DNA of 46,535 nt from VRUE01 sp035556755 (GTDB taxonomy: Bacteria; Actinomycetota; Thermoleophilia; Solirubrobacterales; 70-9): assembly GCA_035556755.1 (NCBI GenBank), contig DATMEP010000109.1, positions 1 to 46,535 of the forward strand, given 5' to 3'. This document shows, one piece after another, positions 16,301 through 22,428 of the stretch. The notes under the pieces are model-generated. The model searched no databases and was not told the DNA's origin. It saw nothing but the letters and a program-made list of their open reading frames with translations. Each line of letters starts with the position of its first letter. The stretch's first letter is position 1. The position numbers and the translations under genes were made by a program.

Positions 16301-16839
16301 TCGAAGGCGCCACCTGGACCAGCGGCAAATACGGCTCGGCACTGGACTTCGACGGGACCAACGACCTGGTCTCGATCGCCGACGCCCCCGGGCTCGACCT
16401 GACCGGCTCCTTCACCCTGGAGGCCTGGGTGCGGCCCGACACCGCGACCAACTTCAAGCCGGTGCTCTCCAAGACCGAGAACTCCGGCGGCAACTCCGGC
16501 TACCTGATGATGTCGCGGGGCAACGGAGTCCCGGAGGGCTACGTCGCCGCCTCCGGTACGACCAAAGGCGTCGCCGGCACCTCGGCCCTGCCGACCGGAA
16601 CCTGGTCGCACCTGGCGCTCACCTCCGACGGGACCAACCTGCGCCTCTACGTCGGCGGCGATCTCGCCGCCACCGCTGCGGCCATCGCGGCCAAAGCCAC
16701 CAATGCGAATCTGGAGATCGGTCGCACGAAACTCTTCAACACCTACTTCGACGGCCTGATCGACCAGGTGCGGATCTACGACGAGACGCTCAGCGAGAGC
16801 CAGATCGAGACAGATCGGGACACGGCCATATCTCCTTGA
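13303..16839 (+). CDS. Secreted subtilisin-like protease with three LamG-like domains
   Basis: 1178 residues. After a membrane/signal segment (about 19-40) comes an inhibitor_I9-like propeptide (TYIVMLEDSVDHPSALARRH to about residue 125). The S8 peptidase domain then carries the triad D186 (AVLDTAID), H267 (GHGTQTA) and S886 (ITSGATPHVSGAA), with oxyanion N815 (AAGN). Between His and Asn about 430 residues are inserted: two LamG/concanavalin-like domains (about 317-529 and 530-735, AFDEGSG---HDS and FTLEAWVRPD). A third copy forms the C-terminus (971-1178). LamG domains usually bind glycans or proteins, so substrate targeting is plausible. ATG follows AAGGAAAGG. The TS-MA box is altered to TSGAT but keeps the nucleophile, so activity is likely. 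Confidence 0.87.
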   Translation: MKSSPALRRRSDRRVRPTPAVGLVVLLAALAVVAALIAGPFSKEKGTHLNGSAAPRTYIVMLEDSVDHPSALARRHAASHDARLTHVYRSAIKGYAAVMSPRSARSVARDPAVANVEADREMATAGETYVPDGPQSIPPQLHRIFAADTRAVACDQVGEPDPAVNSNFAIDCTDEQRVDADIAVLDTAIDDTADLNVFKRTDCVHPDNPYGDSGAPYVSPDPESPHWHPSPSLNEGLEEEIYGCLENSGDPGDLSGYDDDPYDGAGHGTQTAYRAAGLDNEIGTVGVAPGARIWAVKVIDHGLFPELSAKPSNKQGYPMVAAYSFDEGSGAIVHDSGPASHHGTIEGATWTPSGKYGSALDFDGTNDLVSIADAPGLDLTDSFTLEAWVKPDSPLKNWKPLISKVGSGASNYRPGYVMSAQGYGAPEGYVATSSAIKGVAGTSALPTGSWSHLALTSDGINTRLYLNGELSGTGPAIAAEQTDGELEIGHTDSWLGQYFDGAIDEVRIWGLPAGKSQIKQDLNASIGLAHPDPVATYAFDEGSGSTLHDSAASHDGTIEGATWTPSGRYGSALDFDGTNDLVSIADAPGLDLTGSFTLEAWVRPDTATNFKPVLSKTETSGGNSGYLMMSRGNGVPEGYVAASGTTKGVAGTSALPTGSWSHLALTSDGTNLRLYVGGDLVATAAAVAAKATGAKLEIGRATLFNTYFDGLIDEVWIYDEPLNESQIEADRDEPITYDAELSMSHVIAGVDWVHEHADQIEVANMSVGCKLPWEGPGEDPAPDWYSCATASGEALNAAIDATIEEGVVFVVAAGNRPLDTPSLAAPQNNPNVIVTSVVIDADGVPSQDSEFKEASPFCGNEDTRAINSGFGEGVRMAAPFPCGITSGATPHVSGAAAVLASQCNPDSAADVEAIVKALAAEGNTESKANGGWDDTSGDGYKEPLLDVGNEEVFDPAMVGEEQAPSDCNFEHPDPVATYAFDEGSGSTLHDSGAGNHHGTIEGATWTSGKYGSALDFDGTNDLVSIADAPGLDLTGSFTLEAWVRPDTATNFKPVLSKTENSGGNSGYLMMSRGNGVPEGYVAASGTTKGVAGTSALPTGTWSHLALTSDGTNLRLYVGGDLAATAAAIAAKATNANLEIGRTKLFNTYFDGLIDQVRIYDETLSESQIETDRDTAISP
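14257..16824 (+). repeat. Three LamG-encoding repeats, two nearly identical in DNA
   Basis: Copies lie at about 14257-14889, 14896-15501 and 16219-16824 within the subtilase gene. Copies two and three share long stretches of identical DNA, from the DPVATYAFDEGSG start through the NTYFDGLID end, although separated by more than 700 bp of peptidase-domain sequence. Copy one is more diverged. This points to recent duplication or ongoing gene conversion. Confidence 0.8.
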
Positions 16840-16904
16840 CGAAGGCCTCGGAGCGTGGCCTGGCCGATCTTCGCTGCCGGGCGCAGTTGGAGTAGCTCGG
16901 CCAG

Positions 16905-17450
16905 TCAGCCCTCGGCCCCGGCGCTGACGAAGCCGGGGCCGGGCGGTGTCTCGAAGCCGATCGCTCCGGCCACGATCCGCTTGCCCTGTCCGCTCTTGCC
17001 TTTTGCGAGTCGCTTGGAGGCTTCCGTTGCGATCCGCTCCACCTCCTCGAGCCACTCGGCCTGACGCTCCGACAGCTCTCGCCGGCCCTGTTCGTCCAGC
17101 TCGACCGAGCGCCAGTCGAGGCAGCCGTCCTCGCCGGCGCCGAAGGTCCCGGCGTTGAGCGCCCGCACGGCTTCGGCGACGAGGTTGCGGACCGTCACGG
17201 CCGTGCTTCCCGTAGCCGTCGCGCGGTAGTGGTGCTCCAGGGCGCCCCGGCGAGGCACGGTTTCGACGATCTCGATGCAGCCTTCCTGACGCAGGTACTT
17301 GAAGTGGTAGCTGACGTTGCTGAGGTTCTCGCCAAGCTCGCTGGCCAGTTCTTTCGGGCTCGCCACGCGGTTCTGGAGCACCCGCAGGACCTCGATCCGG
17401 GTCGGATGCGAGATCGCCTTGAGTGCCCGGTTTCCGGTGTCCCCTGCCAT
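16905..17450 (-). CDS. ArsR-family winged-helix transcriptional regulator
   Basis: 181 residues from ATG 17450; a TTG at 17486 would add 12. The N-terminal winged helix is of ArsR type: ALKAISHPTRIEVLRVL, then SPKELASELGENLSNVSYHFKYLRQEGCIEI as helix-turn-helix and wing. No CxC metal-binding motif of the classical ArsR/SmtB sensors is present. The C-terminal half is a charged helical region (LDEQGRRELSERQAEWLEEVERI) probably for dimerisation. It converges with the subtilase gene (65-bp gap) and follows a small HTH gene on the same strand. Its target is unknown. The last codons contain a strong GC hairpin (16913-16941). Confidence 0.8.
   Translation of the reverse strand: MAGDTGNRALKAISHPTRIEVLRVLQNRVASPKELASELGENLSNVSYHFKYLRQEGCIEIVETVPRRGALEHHYRATATGSTAVTVRNLVAEAVRALNAGTFGAGEDGCLDWRSVELDEQGRRELSERQAEWLEEVERIATEASKRLAKGKSGQGKRIVAGAIGFETPPGPGFVSAGAEG
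16913..16941 (-). terminator. GC hairpin inside the 3' end of the ArsR-family gene
   Basis: CGGCCCCGGC (16913-16922) pairs perfectly with GCCGGGGCCG (16932-16941) over a 9-base loop. Lying within the final codons, between two convergent genes, it may work as a terminator in either direction. No T-run follows. Confidence 0.4.
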
Positions 17451-17497
17451 CCGAGCGAGCCTATTGGCGAGCGCGGGAGGCGCCAACGAAAAAGCGC

Positions 17498-17686
17498 TTA
17501 GCGACTATGCTTGATCTGGTTGACGCGAGTGTGGTGGACGCCCGCCGCTTTTGCGATTTGTCGCTCCGAATATCCCTGCTCGACGGCCTGACGGATCAGG
17601 CGATCTCGCTGGGGATAAAGTGCGTCTTTGCGGCGGATTTCGTCTCTTATCCGTCGGAGGCGGGGCAGCGGATTGTCGTCTGCCAC
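17498..17686 (-). CDS. Small helix-turn-helix protein
   Basis: 62 residues from GTG 17686, preceded by a good GAGGAG about 8 bases upstream, which argues that this short frame is real. The C-terminal half reads AVEQGYSERQIAKAAGVHHTRVNQI, a clear helix-turn-helix like sigma-70 region 4 or homeodomain-like regulators. The N-terminal half is rich in Arg and Asp. It ends 47 bases before the ArsR-family start on the same strand, so both are probably one transcript. It may be an accessory DNA-binding protein; no target is known. Confidence 0.65.
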   Translation of the reverse strand: MADDNPLPRLRRIRDEIRRKDALYPQRDRLIRQAVEQGYSERQIAKAAGVHHTRVNQIKHSR

Positions 17687-17863
17687 ACGATCTCCTCAGT
17701 GCTTCGGCACTTCCTCCCTGTTGCCATTTCCCACCCTGGTTACCACAGTCCCGACGCTCAGGAGCGCTGCATTGCCGCGGTGGCCAGACCCGTCTGTCCG
17801 ATGGCGACGTGCAGGCCAAGGTTCTTCGGGCGTGCGCGATGCCCAAACGCCCAGACAGCATCG

Positions 17864-17881
17864 CTATACTTTTTGAAGTAA
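17864..17881. promoter_or_regulatory. 18-bp dyad element, copy 1 (upstream of rhodanese-MoeB)
   Basis: CTATACTTTTTGAAGTAA is identical to 19417-19434 in front of cysM. It contains TACTT-TTTG-AAGTA, a perfect 5-bp inverted repeat, and TATACT that resembles a -10 box. No good -35 box lies 17 bp upstream, suggesting an activator or repressor site tied to sulfur genes. It ends 34 bp before the ATG. The rest of 17687-17915 shows no gene. Confidence 0.65.
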
Positions 17882-17915
17882 AAGCCGATCCGGATTCGGG
17901 GGATTTGAGGAAGCC

Positions 17916-19076
17916 ATGGCCACTGGCGCGCAGACCAAGCAGCAGATCGAGGAGATCGAGCCGTTCGAGGCCGCCGAGGAGATCGAGGGCGGCGACGTCG
18001 TCCTGGTCGACACCCGCGAGCCGCACGAGTACCAGGAGGCCCACCTCGAGAACGGCAAGCTGGTGCCGCCCGGCCTGCTCGGCGACGAGATCGCCGCAGC
18101 CGCTCCCGACAAGTCGGCCCGCACGATCCTCTACTGCCGCAGCGGCAACCGCTCCTACAAGGCGGCCGAGCAGATGCAGGCGCTCGGCTACGAGAACGTC
18201 GCCTCGATGGCGGGGGGGATCCTCGCCTGGCAGGAGCAGGGGCTGTCGGTGGTCGCCGCCTCCGGGATGACCCCCGAGCAGCGCGACCGCTACTCGCGCC
18301 ACACGCTGCTGCCCGAGGTCGGGGTCGACGGCCAGCTGAAGATGCTGAACGCGAAGGTGCTGCTGGTCGGCGCCGGTGGGCTCGGTGCGCCAACCGCGCT
18401 CTACCTGGCCGCGGCCGGGATCGGCACGATGGGCCTGGTCGACGACGACGTCGTCGACGCCTCCAACCTGCAGCGCCAGGTGATCCACAACACCGAGCGG
18501 ATCGGGATGCCGAAGACCGAGTCGGCACGGCGCACGATCGAGGCGCTCAACCCCGACGTGAACGTGGTCGAGCACCAGGGCCGGATGAACTCCTCGAACA
18601 TCGTCGAGATCATCAGCCAGTACGACCTGATCGTCGACGGCGCCGACAACTTCCCGACTCGGTACCTGCTGAACGACGCCTCGGTGCGGCTGCGCAAGCC
18701 GGTCGTCTCGGCCTCGATCCTCAGCTTCGACGGCCAGATCTCGACCTTCGTCCCCTACGAGGGCCCCTGCTACCGCTGCCTCTACCCGACCCCGCCGCCG
18801 CCCGAGCTGGCACCCAGCTGCTCCGCCAACGGCGTGCTGGGCGCGATGGCCGGGACGATGGGCCTGCTGCAGGCCAACGAGGTGCTGAAGCTCGTGCTCG
18901 AGATCGGCGAACCGCTGATCGGCCGCCTGCTCCTCTTCGACGCGCTGGGCACCCGCTTCACCGAGCTGAAGGTGCGACGCGACCCGGAGTGCCCGATCTG
19001 CGGCGAGAACGCGCCCGAGGTCGCCGACGAGGACCTGGGCAAGTTCCCCGACTACGAGCTCTTCTGCGCCGGCTGA
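17916..19076 (+). CDS. Rhodanese-MoeB/ThiF fusion, sulfur-carrier activating sulfurtransferase (MoeZ-like)
   Basis: 386 residues. An N-terminal rhodanese domain has the active-site loop YCRSGNRS (C74). It is followed by an E1-like adenylyltransferase with the ATP loop GAGGLG (152-157), D-x-V-D-x-SNLQRQ, and a structural zinc site from two CxxC pairs (C285/C288 and C359/C362). It should adenylate the C-terminal glycine of a ubiquitin-like carrier and transfer sulfur to it. In the familiar actinobacterial MoeZ the rhodanese is C-terminal; here the order is reversed. The ATG follows GAGGAAG. The next gene encodes the carrier and the following ones a CysM and a JAMM protease, so cysteine synthesis through a protein thiocarboxylate is the likely job. 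Confidence 0.88.
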   Translation: MATGAQTKQQIEEIEPFEAAEEIEGGDVVLVDTREPHEYQEAHLENGKLVPPGLLGDEIAAAAPDKSARTILYCRSGNRSYKAAEQMQALGYENVASMAGGILAWQEQGLSVVAASGMTPEQRDRYSRHTLLPEVGVDGQLKMLNAKVLLVGAGGLGAPTALYLAAAGIGTMGLVDDDVVDASNLQRQVIHNTERIGMPKTESARRTIEALNPDVNVVEHQGRMNSSNIVEIISQYDLIVDGADNFPTRYLLNDASVRLRKPVVSASILSFDGQISTFVPYEGPCYRCLYPTPPPPELAPSCSANGVLGAMAGTMGLLQANEVLKLVLEIGEPLIGRLLLFDALGTRFTELKVRRDPECPICGENAPEVADEDLGKFPDYELFCAG

Positions 19077-19114
19077 GAACCGCCGCGGGCCGTCTCGATT
19101 AGGATCGCGTCCCG

Positions 19115-19390
19115 ATGGCGACCGTCCGCATCCCACCGGTCCTGCGCCCGCAGACGGGCGGGCAGCCCGAAGTCGAGGCGGCCGGCTCCAACGTGGGCGA
19201 GGTGCTGCGGGCGCTGACCGCTGAGCACCCCGGCACCGAGGAGCAGCTGTTCGGCCCGGACGGCGACCTCAACCGCTACGTCAACGTCTACCTCAACGAC
19301 GAGGACGTGCGGGTGCTGGACGGGCTCGACACCGCGGTCTCCGATGGCGACACGGTCGTCATCCTGCCGGCGATGGCCGGCGGCTGCTAG
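19115..19390 (+). CDS. cysO: CysO-like MoaD/ThiS sulfur carrier with a Gly-Gly-Cys C-terminus
   Basis: 91 residues of beta-grasp fold, recognisably CysO-like: VRIPPVLRPQTGG at the start, YVNVYLNDEDVR in the middle and DGDTVVILPAMAGG near the end. In mycobacterial CysO the protein ends at Gly-Gly, which is converted to a thiocarboxylate. Here codons GGC GGC TGC TAG add a terminal Cys. Free Gly-Gly is needed for adenylation, so the Cys should first be removed, most likely by the JAMM protease encoded two genes on. Such a precursor tail is known for QbsE (ending GGCF, trimmed by QbsD). ATG 19115 has AGGA 11 bases upstream. It lies 38 bp after the MoeB fusion. Confidence 0.88.
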   Translation: MATVRIPPVLRPQTGGQPEVEAAGSNVGEVLRALTAEHPGTEEQLFGPDGDLNRYVNVYLNDEDVRVLDGLDTAVSDGDTVVILPAMAGGC

Positions 19391-19416
19391 CCGCTTCCAT
19401 CCCAGGCGCACCCTCC

Positions 19417-19434
19417 CTATACTTTTTGAAGTAA
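19417..19434. promoter_or_regulatory. 18-bp dyad element, copy 2 (upstream of cysM)
   Basis: Identical to 17864-17881 over 18 bases, including the TACTT-N4-AAGTA inverted repeat and TATACT at 19418-19423. It ends 11 bp before the cysM ATG, so if TATACT is a -10 box the 5' UTR would be about 15 nt. It shows that cysM has its own regulated start inside the cluster. Confidence 0.65.
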
Positions 19435-19445
19435 CGGGGAATCGC

Positions 19446-20408
19446 ATGCGCGACGAGCTACTAAACCGACCCTGCGGGGGGCGCTTCGGCGACATCGTCG
19501 AGTCGATCGGCAATACGCCGCTGGTCGAGCTGCCGCGCCTCTCGCCCAAGCCCGGGGTGCGGATCTACGCCAAGCTCGAGGGCCACAACCCGACCGGTTC
19601 GGTCAAGGACCGGGTCGCCAAGTCGATGATCGAGGCGGCTGAGGCCGAGGGCGCGATCGGGCCGGGCCAGACGATCCTCGAGCCGACCTCCGGCAACACC
19701 GGGATCTCGCTGGCGATGATCTGCCGCCGCAAGGGCTACCCGCTGAAGGTCGTGATGCCGGACAACGTCACCGCGGAGCGCACCCAGCTGCTGGAGATGT
19801 ACGGGGCGGAGATCGTCTACTCGGAGGGCGCCAAGGGCTCCAACGGTGCGGTCGAGGTGGCGCTTGAGATGGCCAAGGACCCCGGCTACTACATGCCCTA
19901 CCAGTACGGGAACGAGGCGAATCCGCGCGCCCACTACGATGGCACCGCGGTCGAGATCCTCGAGGAGCTCGACGAGGTGACCGCCTTCGTCGGCGGGCTC
20001 GGCACCGGCGGCACGCTGATGGGCAACGGGCGGCGGCTGAAGGAGCACGACCCCAACACCCTGCTGGTCGCGGCCGAGCCGATGCAGGGCGAGATGGTCC
20101 ACGGCCTGCGCTCGCTCGACGACGGTTTCATTCCGCCGATCATCGACATCACGCTGCTCGACCGCAAGATCATGGTCTCCAACCGCGACGCCGTCGTCTG
20201 GACCCGCAAACTGCTCGACGAGGAGGGCGTCTTCGCCGGTGTCTCCTCCGGCGCGATCGCCCGCATCGCGGTCCGGATCGGCGAGGAGCTGGACGGCGGC
20301 AACGTCGTCTTCCTGATCCCTGACGACGGCTGGAAGTACCTCTCCTCCGGCGTCTACACCAGGCCCATCGACGAGATCGAGAACCTCGACTCGACGGTGT
20401 GGTGGTAG
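19446..20408 (+). CDS. cysM: CysM-type cysteine synthase (O-phosphoserine sulfhydrylase-like)
   Basis: 320 residues, fold-type II PLP enzyme. K54 in NPTGSVKDR is the PLP lysine, TSGNT (81-85) binds the substrate carboxylate and GGLGTGGT the phosphate. The C-terminus (GWKYLSSGVYTRPIDEIENLDSTVWW) is like mycobacterial CysM, whose flexible tail closes over the active site. R222 in GLRSLDDGF aligns with the Arg that gives mycobacterial CysM its O-phosphoserine preference. With cysO and the JAMM protease next door, it should condense O-phosphoserine with CysO thiocarboxylate to CysO-Cys. I set the start at ATG 19446, with GGGGA five bases upstream. An upstream in-frame start would overlap cysO and the dyad. 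Confidence 0.9.
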   Translation: MRDELLNRPCGGRFGDIVESIGNTPLVELPRLSPKPGVRIYAKLEGHNPTGSVKDRVAKSMIEAAEAEGAIGPGQTILEPTSGNTGISLAMICRRKGYPLKVVMPDNVTAERTQLLEMYGAEIVYSEGAKGSNGAVEVALEMAKDPGYYMPYQYGNEANPRAHYDGTAVEILEELDEVTAFVGGLGTGGTLMGNGRRLKEHDPNTLLVAAEPMQGEMVHGLRSLDDGFIPPIIDITLLDRKIMVSNRDAVVWTRKLLDEEGVFAGVSSGAIARIAVRIGEELDGGNVVFLIPDDGWKYLSSGVYTRPIDEIENLDSTVWW

Positions 20409-20429
20409 GCGAAAGCGCGTCGTCAACCG

Positions 20430-20825
20430 ATGCGGATCGCCAAGAGCCTGATCGACGAGATCGTCACGCACGCGCGGGAGGACCTGCCGAACGAGTGCTG
20501 CGGGATGGTCGGCGGGGCCGACGGCGAGGCGCGGACGGTCTACCGGGCCGAGAACGCGGAGGGAAGCCCGCTGCGCTACTCGATCGACTCCAAGGAGCAG
20601 TTCCGGCTGATGCGGGAGATCGAAGAGGCGGGGGAGGAGCTGGTCGGGATCTACCACTCCCACACCAAGAGCGCCGCCTATCCTTCGCAGACCGACGTCA
20701 ACCTGGCCGGCTGGCCCGACGCGGTCTACCTGATCGCCTCGCTCGCCGACTCCGAGGCACCGGACGTCAAGGGCTTCTGGATCCGCGACGGCCAGATCGC
20801 CGAGGCCGAGCTTGTCTCCGAGTAG
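20430..20825 (+). CDS. mec: Mec-type JAMM/MPN+ metalloprotease (CysO-cysteine hydrolase)
   Basis: 131 residues. The JAMM signature is complete: E22 in LPNECCG, then H76-S-H78 with S86 and D89 in the HxHx7Sx2D pattern (YHSHTKSAAYPSQTD). In the mycobacterial pathway Mec releases cysteine from the CysO-Cys adduct, regenerating CysO ending in Gly-Gly. In this genome it may also trim the encoded Cys of the precursor. It starts 21 bp after cysM without an evident Shine-Dalgarno and overlaps the DUF2007 gene by 14 bases. Confidence 0.9.
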   Translation: MRIAKSLIDEIVTHAREDLPNECCGMVGGADGEARTVYRAENAEGSPLRYSIDSKEQFRLMREIEEAGEELVGIYHSHTKSAAYPSQTDVNLAGWPDAVYLIASLADSEAPDVKGFWIRDGQIAEAELVSE

Positions 20826-21042
20826 CGGCAAGCTGGTCAAGGTCGCCTACGCCCAGCAGCAGGCCGAGGCGGAAATGATCCAGGGCCTGCTCTCCGAGCA
20901 CGGCATCCCGAGCATGCTGCGGCGGGCGGCCGGCTTCGACGTCCCCGACTTCCTCGCCGCCGGCCCGCGGGAAGTCCTCGTCGCAGAAGAGGTCGCCGAG
21001 GAAGCCCGCGAGCTGCTCGCGGGCACCCCGGGCGCCGGATAA
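20812..21042 (+). CDS. DUF2007 family protein (putative signal-transducing)
   Basis: 76 residues starting at TTG 20812, overlapping the JAMM gene. The sequence VKVAYAQQQAEAEMIQGLLSEHGIP then REVLVAEEVAEEARELLAG is typical of DUF2007 domains: a small ferredoxin-like fold with a helix presenting A-x-I-x-x-L-L. Function is unknown; the family often accompanies other genes as a small accessory. Being coupled to mec, it may be part of the cysteine cluster. No other in-frame start fits better. Confidence 0.7.
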   Translation: MSPSSGKLVKVAYAQQQAEAEMIQGLLSEHGIPSMLRRAAGFDVPDFLAAGPREVLVAEEVAEEARELLAGTPGAG

Positions 21043-21066
21043 CAAGCAACTCCGCTCTGCACCCGA

Positions 21067-21091
21067 TCCCCTCCTGAGGGGGGAGAGTTTT
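21067..21091 (+). terminator. Terminator after the cysteine cluster
   Basis: CCCC (21068-21071), a TCCTGA loop and GGGG form a G/C stem that can be extended by neighbouring bases (CTCC with GGAG), followed by AGTTTT at 21086-21091. It lies between the DUF2007 stop and the next start. Confidence 0.5.
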
Positions 21092-21114
21092 CGGAGCTAC
21101 AGGCTTCGACATGT

Positions 21115-21327
21115 GTGCGCTTCAGCCGACACGCGAAGAACGAGATGAGGCTCTACGAGATTTCGCCGGCGGATGTCGAATATGCGGTGGTCCGCACCAC
21201 GCGAGAGGGCGTCGACGATCATGGAAATCCGCACTTGACTGGCTTGGATAGCGGCGGTCGTGCGATCATTGTCGTTATTGCCGATGATGATCGCGACTTC
21301 GTCATTACGACCTTTCCGGATGACTGA
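21115..21327 (+). CDS. DUF4258-like protein, putative RelE/BrnT-type toxin
   Basis: 70 residues: FSRHAKNEMRLYEISPADVEYAV, then GRAIIVVIADDDRDFVITTF. This is the DUF4258 pattern of small RNase-like toxins: a HA-x-x-x-M-x--I start and an ending VITTF-like strand. The next gene is a DUF2283 protein overlapping by one base (TGATG), a pairing seen in toxin-antitoxin-like modules. Start is GTG 21115; another GTG two bases earlier is out of frame. Toxicity is inferred only. Confidence 0.65.
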   Translation: MRFSRHAKNEMRLYEISPADVEYAVVRTTREGVDDHGNPHLTGLDSGGRAIIVVIADDDRDFVITTFPDD

Positions 21328-21617
21328 TGCGAGCTGACTACGACAGCAAGGCCAATGCGATCTCAATCGCTTTTGATCGCGGGGGAACGGCAGAGCGAGC
21401 CGACCAAGTTCATCCCCGTGCCATCGTGGCTCTTCGGGGAGACCTGCCGATAGAGCTGCAGATCCTCTATCCCGATCTCGGCATCGAAGAGCCTCTTCGT
21501 GCTGCTGCTGAGGGCTACCGTCTCGACTCGGAAGCTTTGATCGCAGCTGCGCGTGCAGCAATCGCCGCCCCCGATCGCTCAGTCACGCTGGACGTAGCTG
21601 TGCGCTCCGCGGCATGA
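21327..21617 (+). CDS. DUF2283 protein, putative partner/antitoxin
   Basis: 96 residues. The N-terminus MRADYDSKANAISIAFDRG is the DUF2283 signature, and VHPRAIVALRGDLPIELQILYPDLG carries the conserved central strand, although the family usually has D-x-D-x-x-G---GIEIL there. The C-terminal 35 residues are helical (DSEALIAAARAAIAA). It is coupled to the DUF4258 gene by TGATG. By context it is the antitoxin or an accessory of that module. The region has slightly lower GC than its neighbours, compatible with acquisition. Confidence 0.65.
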   Translation: MRADYDSKANAISIAFDRGGTAERADQVHPRAIVALRGDLPIELQILYPDLGIEEPLRAAAEGYRLDSEALIAAARAAIAAPDRSVTLDVAVRSAA

Positions 21618-21651
21618 GTCCCGCCCTGGGCTGCTTCTTGTCCCATCGGAG

Positions 21652-22407
21652 CTAGACCGCGCTCGGCCGGGCTGTTTCCCGCAGGTAGTCGCGCCAGGCG
21701 GCTTCTATTTCGGCGACCGGCGCCTCGAAGGCCGCTTCGAGGGTGGGCGTGGCGCCGCCGGGTTGCAGCCGCAGGGCGAGCTCGACGCAGGCGTCGGAGC
21801 CGCGCTCGGTCTCGAGCAAGTCGAAGATCGTGCCGCCGAGGATGACCGCGTCGCGGCGCGAGGGTGGGAAGGAGGGGCGGGCGCTCTCGCGCAGCCGGCG
21901 GATCACCGCGGCGCGGTAGAGGCCGACCTGGCGGGCGAAGTACTGGGCGGCGCCCTCGACCAGCCAGGCCCAGCTGAGGTAGCGGGCGAAGCGGCGCGGC
22001 GTCCAGGACGGCGGCAGGTCCGGGTTGTTGGCGGCGACGACGAGCTGGGCGTAGAGGCGCTCGGCCGTCCCGCGCAGCGCCTCGCGCGAGTCGTCGCCGG
22101 CGGCGCGGCGCTCCATGTGCGGGTCGTTGAGCACGTGCAGCTCGGTCGCCATCGCCCAGCCGGCGAGGTAGCGGCGGCCGGCCGGTGCCGCGGACCAGCG
22201 CGCCGCGGGCAGGAAAGGGTGCGCCATCGCCAGCAGAGCGGGATTGGTGTGGACGACGACGGTGACGTCGCCGGGCGCCGCGGCGAAACGGTCCTCGAGG
22301 CGGAGGCGGAGGTCCTCCATCCGGTCGAGCGTGCGCTCCGCGAACGCCGTGTCGCCGCTGTCGTGGCGGGCAGTGAAACTCAAGGAGTGAGTCTCTACCC
22401 AGGGCAT
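21652..22407 (-). CDS. Degenerate zincin (peptidase MA-like) protein
   Basis: 251 residues, soluble, no signal peptide. The segment YLSWAWLVEGAAQYFARQVG resembles the W--EG-A-Y- motif that supplies the third zinc ligand in gluzincin-like peptidases of the MA-like group. The HExxH helix expected some 40 residues earlier is replaced by GTAERLYAQLVVAANN, so zinc binding is probably lost. The C-terminal part ends in an amphipathic helix (EIEAAWRDYL) also typical of these proteins. It follows DUF1802 by 21 bp and is likely cotranscribed. A non-enzymatic or binding role is the best guess. Confidence 0.6.
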   Translation of the reverse strand: MPWVETHSLSFTARHDSGDTAFAERTLDRMEDLRLRLEDRFAAAPGDVTVVVHTNPALLAMAHPFLPAARWSAAPAGRRYLAGWAMATELHVLNDPHMERRAAGDDSREALRGTAERLYAQLVVAANNPDLPPSWTPRRFARYLSWAWLVEGAAQYFARQVGLYRAAVIRRLRESARPSFPPSRRDAVILGGTIFDLLETERGSDACVELALRLQPGGATPTLEAAFEAPVAEIEAAWRDYLRETARPSAV

Positions 22408-22428
22408 GGGCGGAGACTACTCACGGCT

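Noticed and set aside
14257..16824. CRISPR or transposon repeats.
   Set aside because: The repeats are long, in frame and encode LamG-like domains of one protein; there are no short spacers or transposase.
17505..19136. Long minus-strand open frame opposite the rhodanese-MoeB gene.
   Set aside because: Antisense of a clearly conserved gene in GC-rich DNA; the translation is low-complexity and has no domain.
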